A stretch of 64,000 nt of DNA from the NCBI GenBank assembly GCA_963969395.1, contig OZ017803.1, forward strand, positions 6,572,001 through 6,636,000, read 5' to 3'. Within the stretch, counting starts at the first letter, position 1; the number at the start of each line of letters is the position of its first letter. Source of the DNA: Pseudoscleropodium purum. Taxonomy: Eukaryota > Streptophyta > Bryopsida > Hypnales > Brachytheciaceae. Both the position numbers and the translations under genes were made by a program. The notes under the pieces were generated by a model. That model was not told where the DNA came from, did not search any database, and saw nothing but the letters and a program-made list of their open reading frames with translations. Of the stretch, positions 62,518 through 64,000 are shown in pieces.

Positions 62518-64000
62518 CTAAATCATACACACATTGACCATGGTCTGATCCATTACAAAGTCAAATTTCTTGATCCACCACTTACAACAATGTAAATGAA
62601 TGGAATTATTACTATGCAAGTGGTTGATTACATCAACCCCTCTTATATATTCTACGTAAGCCTTGTCTATAGGCAATGAAAGGGCAACCAGCTGACCACA
62701 AATATAAGATATGTAGCTTAACATTTTCACACTAGAAATCCATGGTACTTTTGTTGTACTAAGAAAGTGACTAGTTTCTTATTTTATCAAGAAACAACTC
62801 CTATTTAGCAATGCACATGGGTTGTTCTGAGCATGGATTTTTCTATTTCATTGTCTTGCTCCTAGTATGGACTTGTAGGCAAATTCTTATTGTTCCGGCA
62901 CACAATGCTGGTGGTCAATATTCCATTCACCATGAGCTTATGAAATAGATTGACACTAGCAAATAAGTTGTCAATGATCAAGTGGTGACCCCTATAGTCT
63001 AATCCTAAAACCATTCTTTCTACTACGTGATATCCTAGGCTATGCGGGCCAGTACTTATGCCCTCACCAAAATCTACCTTTATCTTCCAAATAAACTTAC
63101 TTATAGAACTTGCTAGAAGCCATACTATTACACTAATATTAGCAGGTTTGTCCAGTATGAATTGGAGTATGAAACAATATTGGCCTTCCTATAGAATAAC
63201 GCACTCATCTACTATAATCTCCCTACCTAAATTGTAAACATCTTGCAATATCCAATCAAACATTTCCAAGAGCCAACAGTTTAGAGCATTCCAATCAAAG
63301 CATAGATCCTCAACATCTTAGACTAGCTCATTGTTGTCAATGAGATGGATGCAACCTAAAATCTATTGAAATCTACCCAGAGTCATGACCTTAGAAATAA
63401 CTTTGCAGTACATGAGCTTCTTGCTCTTCATCTAGAAATGTTGTATACTAGGTAGTTTTTTGCATTCTATTAGGATGCACACACCAATCCAACTTTGTCT
63501 CTTTGATCGATCTACATCTACCCAAGCAATGCCACCTTTAGTATGTAGTACTCTATTAGCCTTGTGAGAAAATACAACATGGGCATATCTATAAGTTTCT
63601 AGATCTACACGATTCAAACATTCATTGATCCAATACATGTTAAATATCCTATCAGGTTGTGGAATCTCTCCATTCTAAGGGCACTTTAGCCTAGGAATTG
63701 GCCCACTGAAGTTATCTCAGTTCCTAACAAAGTCAATACTATTGGAATTCTAGGATGACTTTCTATAGTAAACGACCAATTTGTCAATCTCCATATGAAC
63801 AAGGGTGAATGCTTCAAGCCGCATGGACCATGGCAACAACTTATTAGTACTTTCCAAAACTTCAGGTACTATGTCTACATCAAAATTGGAATTGTTGCTT
63901 TCTATAATACCATCGTATATAGGAATCTAGTCATAGTTATTAGAGTTGGCATCCCCAAAGCCTAAAAGTTCATCATGTTGATCATCGTCACGCTCTATGT
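62518..64000 (-). pseudogene. piggyBac-like transposase (DDE_Tnp_1_7), decayed, runs off the window
   Basis: Read on the minus strand, the pieces match the piggyBac transposase in order. From 63638: MYWINECLNRVDLETYRYAH. About 63240-63060: VYNLGREIIVDECVIL, a stop, then KVDFGEGISTGPHSLGYHVV. About 63000-62880: GHHLIIDNLFASVNLFHKLM and GILTTSIVCRNNKNLP. Then YVEYIRGVDVINH and KWWIKKFDFVMDQTMVNVCM near the C-terminus at 62518. The conserved D of the catalytic core is seen in VDE and in IDN, and the GVD block is clear. In-frame stops and frame changes show the gene is dead. The N-terminus lies past base 64000. Confidence 0.78.

Noticed and set aside
1..64000. tRNA or rRNA genes
   Set aside because: No cloverleaf with a convincing GGTTCGAATCC arm and anticodon stem, and no ribosomal RNA sequence, was noticed on either strand; a tRNAscan run would be the decisive test.

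Overview
This is nuclear DNA from a streptophyte, most likely a land plant and possibly a non-seed one. All five protein genes I can build are plant-type: an ISS1/VAS1-class aminotransferase, a plastid-targeted rubredoxin with a membrane tail, a two-domain PMT-type putative methyltransferase, a DnaJ-X protein and the Fe-S assembly factor DRE2. All are split by GT-AG introns. A short intronic CCCTAAA-type tract fits a plant telomere repeat. I cannot name the species. Coding exons are GC-balanced and sit in very AT-rich DNA full of old mobile elements, so most of the window is non-genic.

Layout: 1-1200 end of a long-TIR transposon and a TTAA-bounded repeat fragment; 3.1-5.1 kb degenerate repeats; 5.1-10.2 kb aminotransferase (+); 10.5-11.4 kb TTAA-bounded repeat; 11.4-16.1 kb AT-rich, no gene seen; 16.1-22.8 kb three more long-TIR copies, two tail to tail, with decayed ORFs; 24.2-26.5 kb two TTAA-bounded elements, one split by a GC-rich hAT-like MITE; 27.3-30.0 kb rubredoxin (+); 32.1-38.6 kb PMT methyltransferase (+) with an in-frame TAG near its end; 40.1-46.6 kb DnaJ gene (-); 48.0-49.1 kb TTAA-bounded repeat with a nested MITE; 50.4-54 kb DRE2 (-); 54-61.5 kb intergenic repeats; 61.5 kb to the end, a TTAA-bounded repeat beside a decayed piggyBac-type transposase (-).

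The five genes do not form a pathway. They look like single-copy housekeeping genes scattered among transposon debris. The best candidates for something undescribed are three. First, a repeat family with ends reading TTAA-CCCCTAAAG, the signature of piggyBac elements, in the same window as a piggyBac-like transposase remnant. Second, an unidentified transposon with terminal inverted repeats of about 320 bp and an uncharacterised ORF. Third, a 306-bp GC-rich hAT-like MITE with perfect 8-bp target duplications. The DnaJ introns also carry an inverted repeat pair that brackets exons 7-10.

Exon borders come from reading frame, splice consensus and family resemblance by eye; no alignment or search was run.
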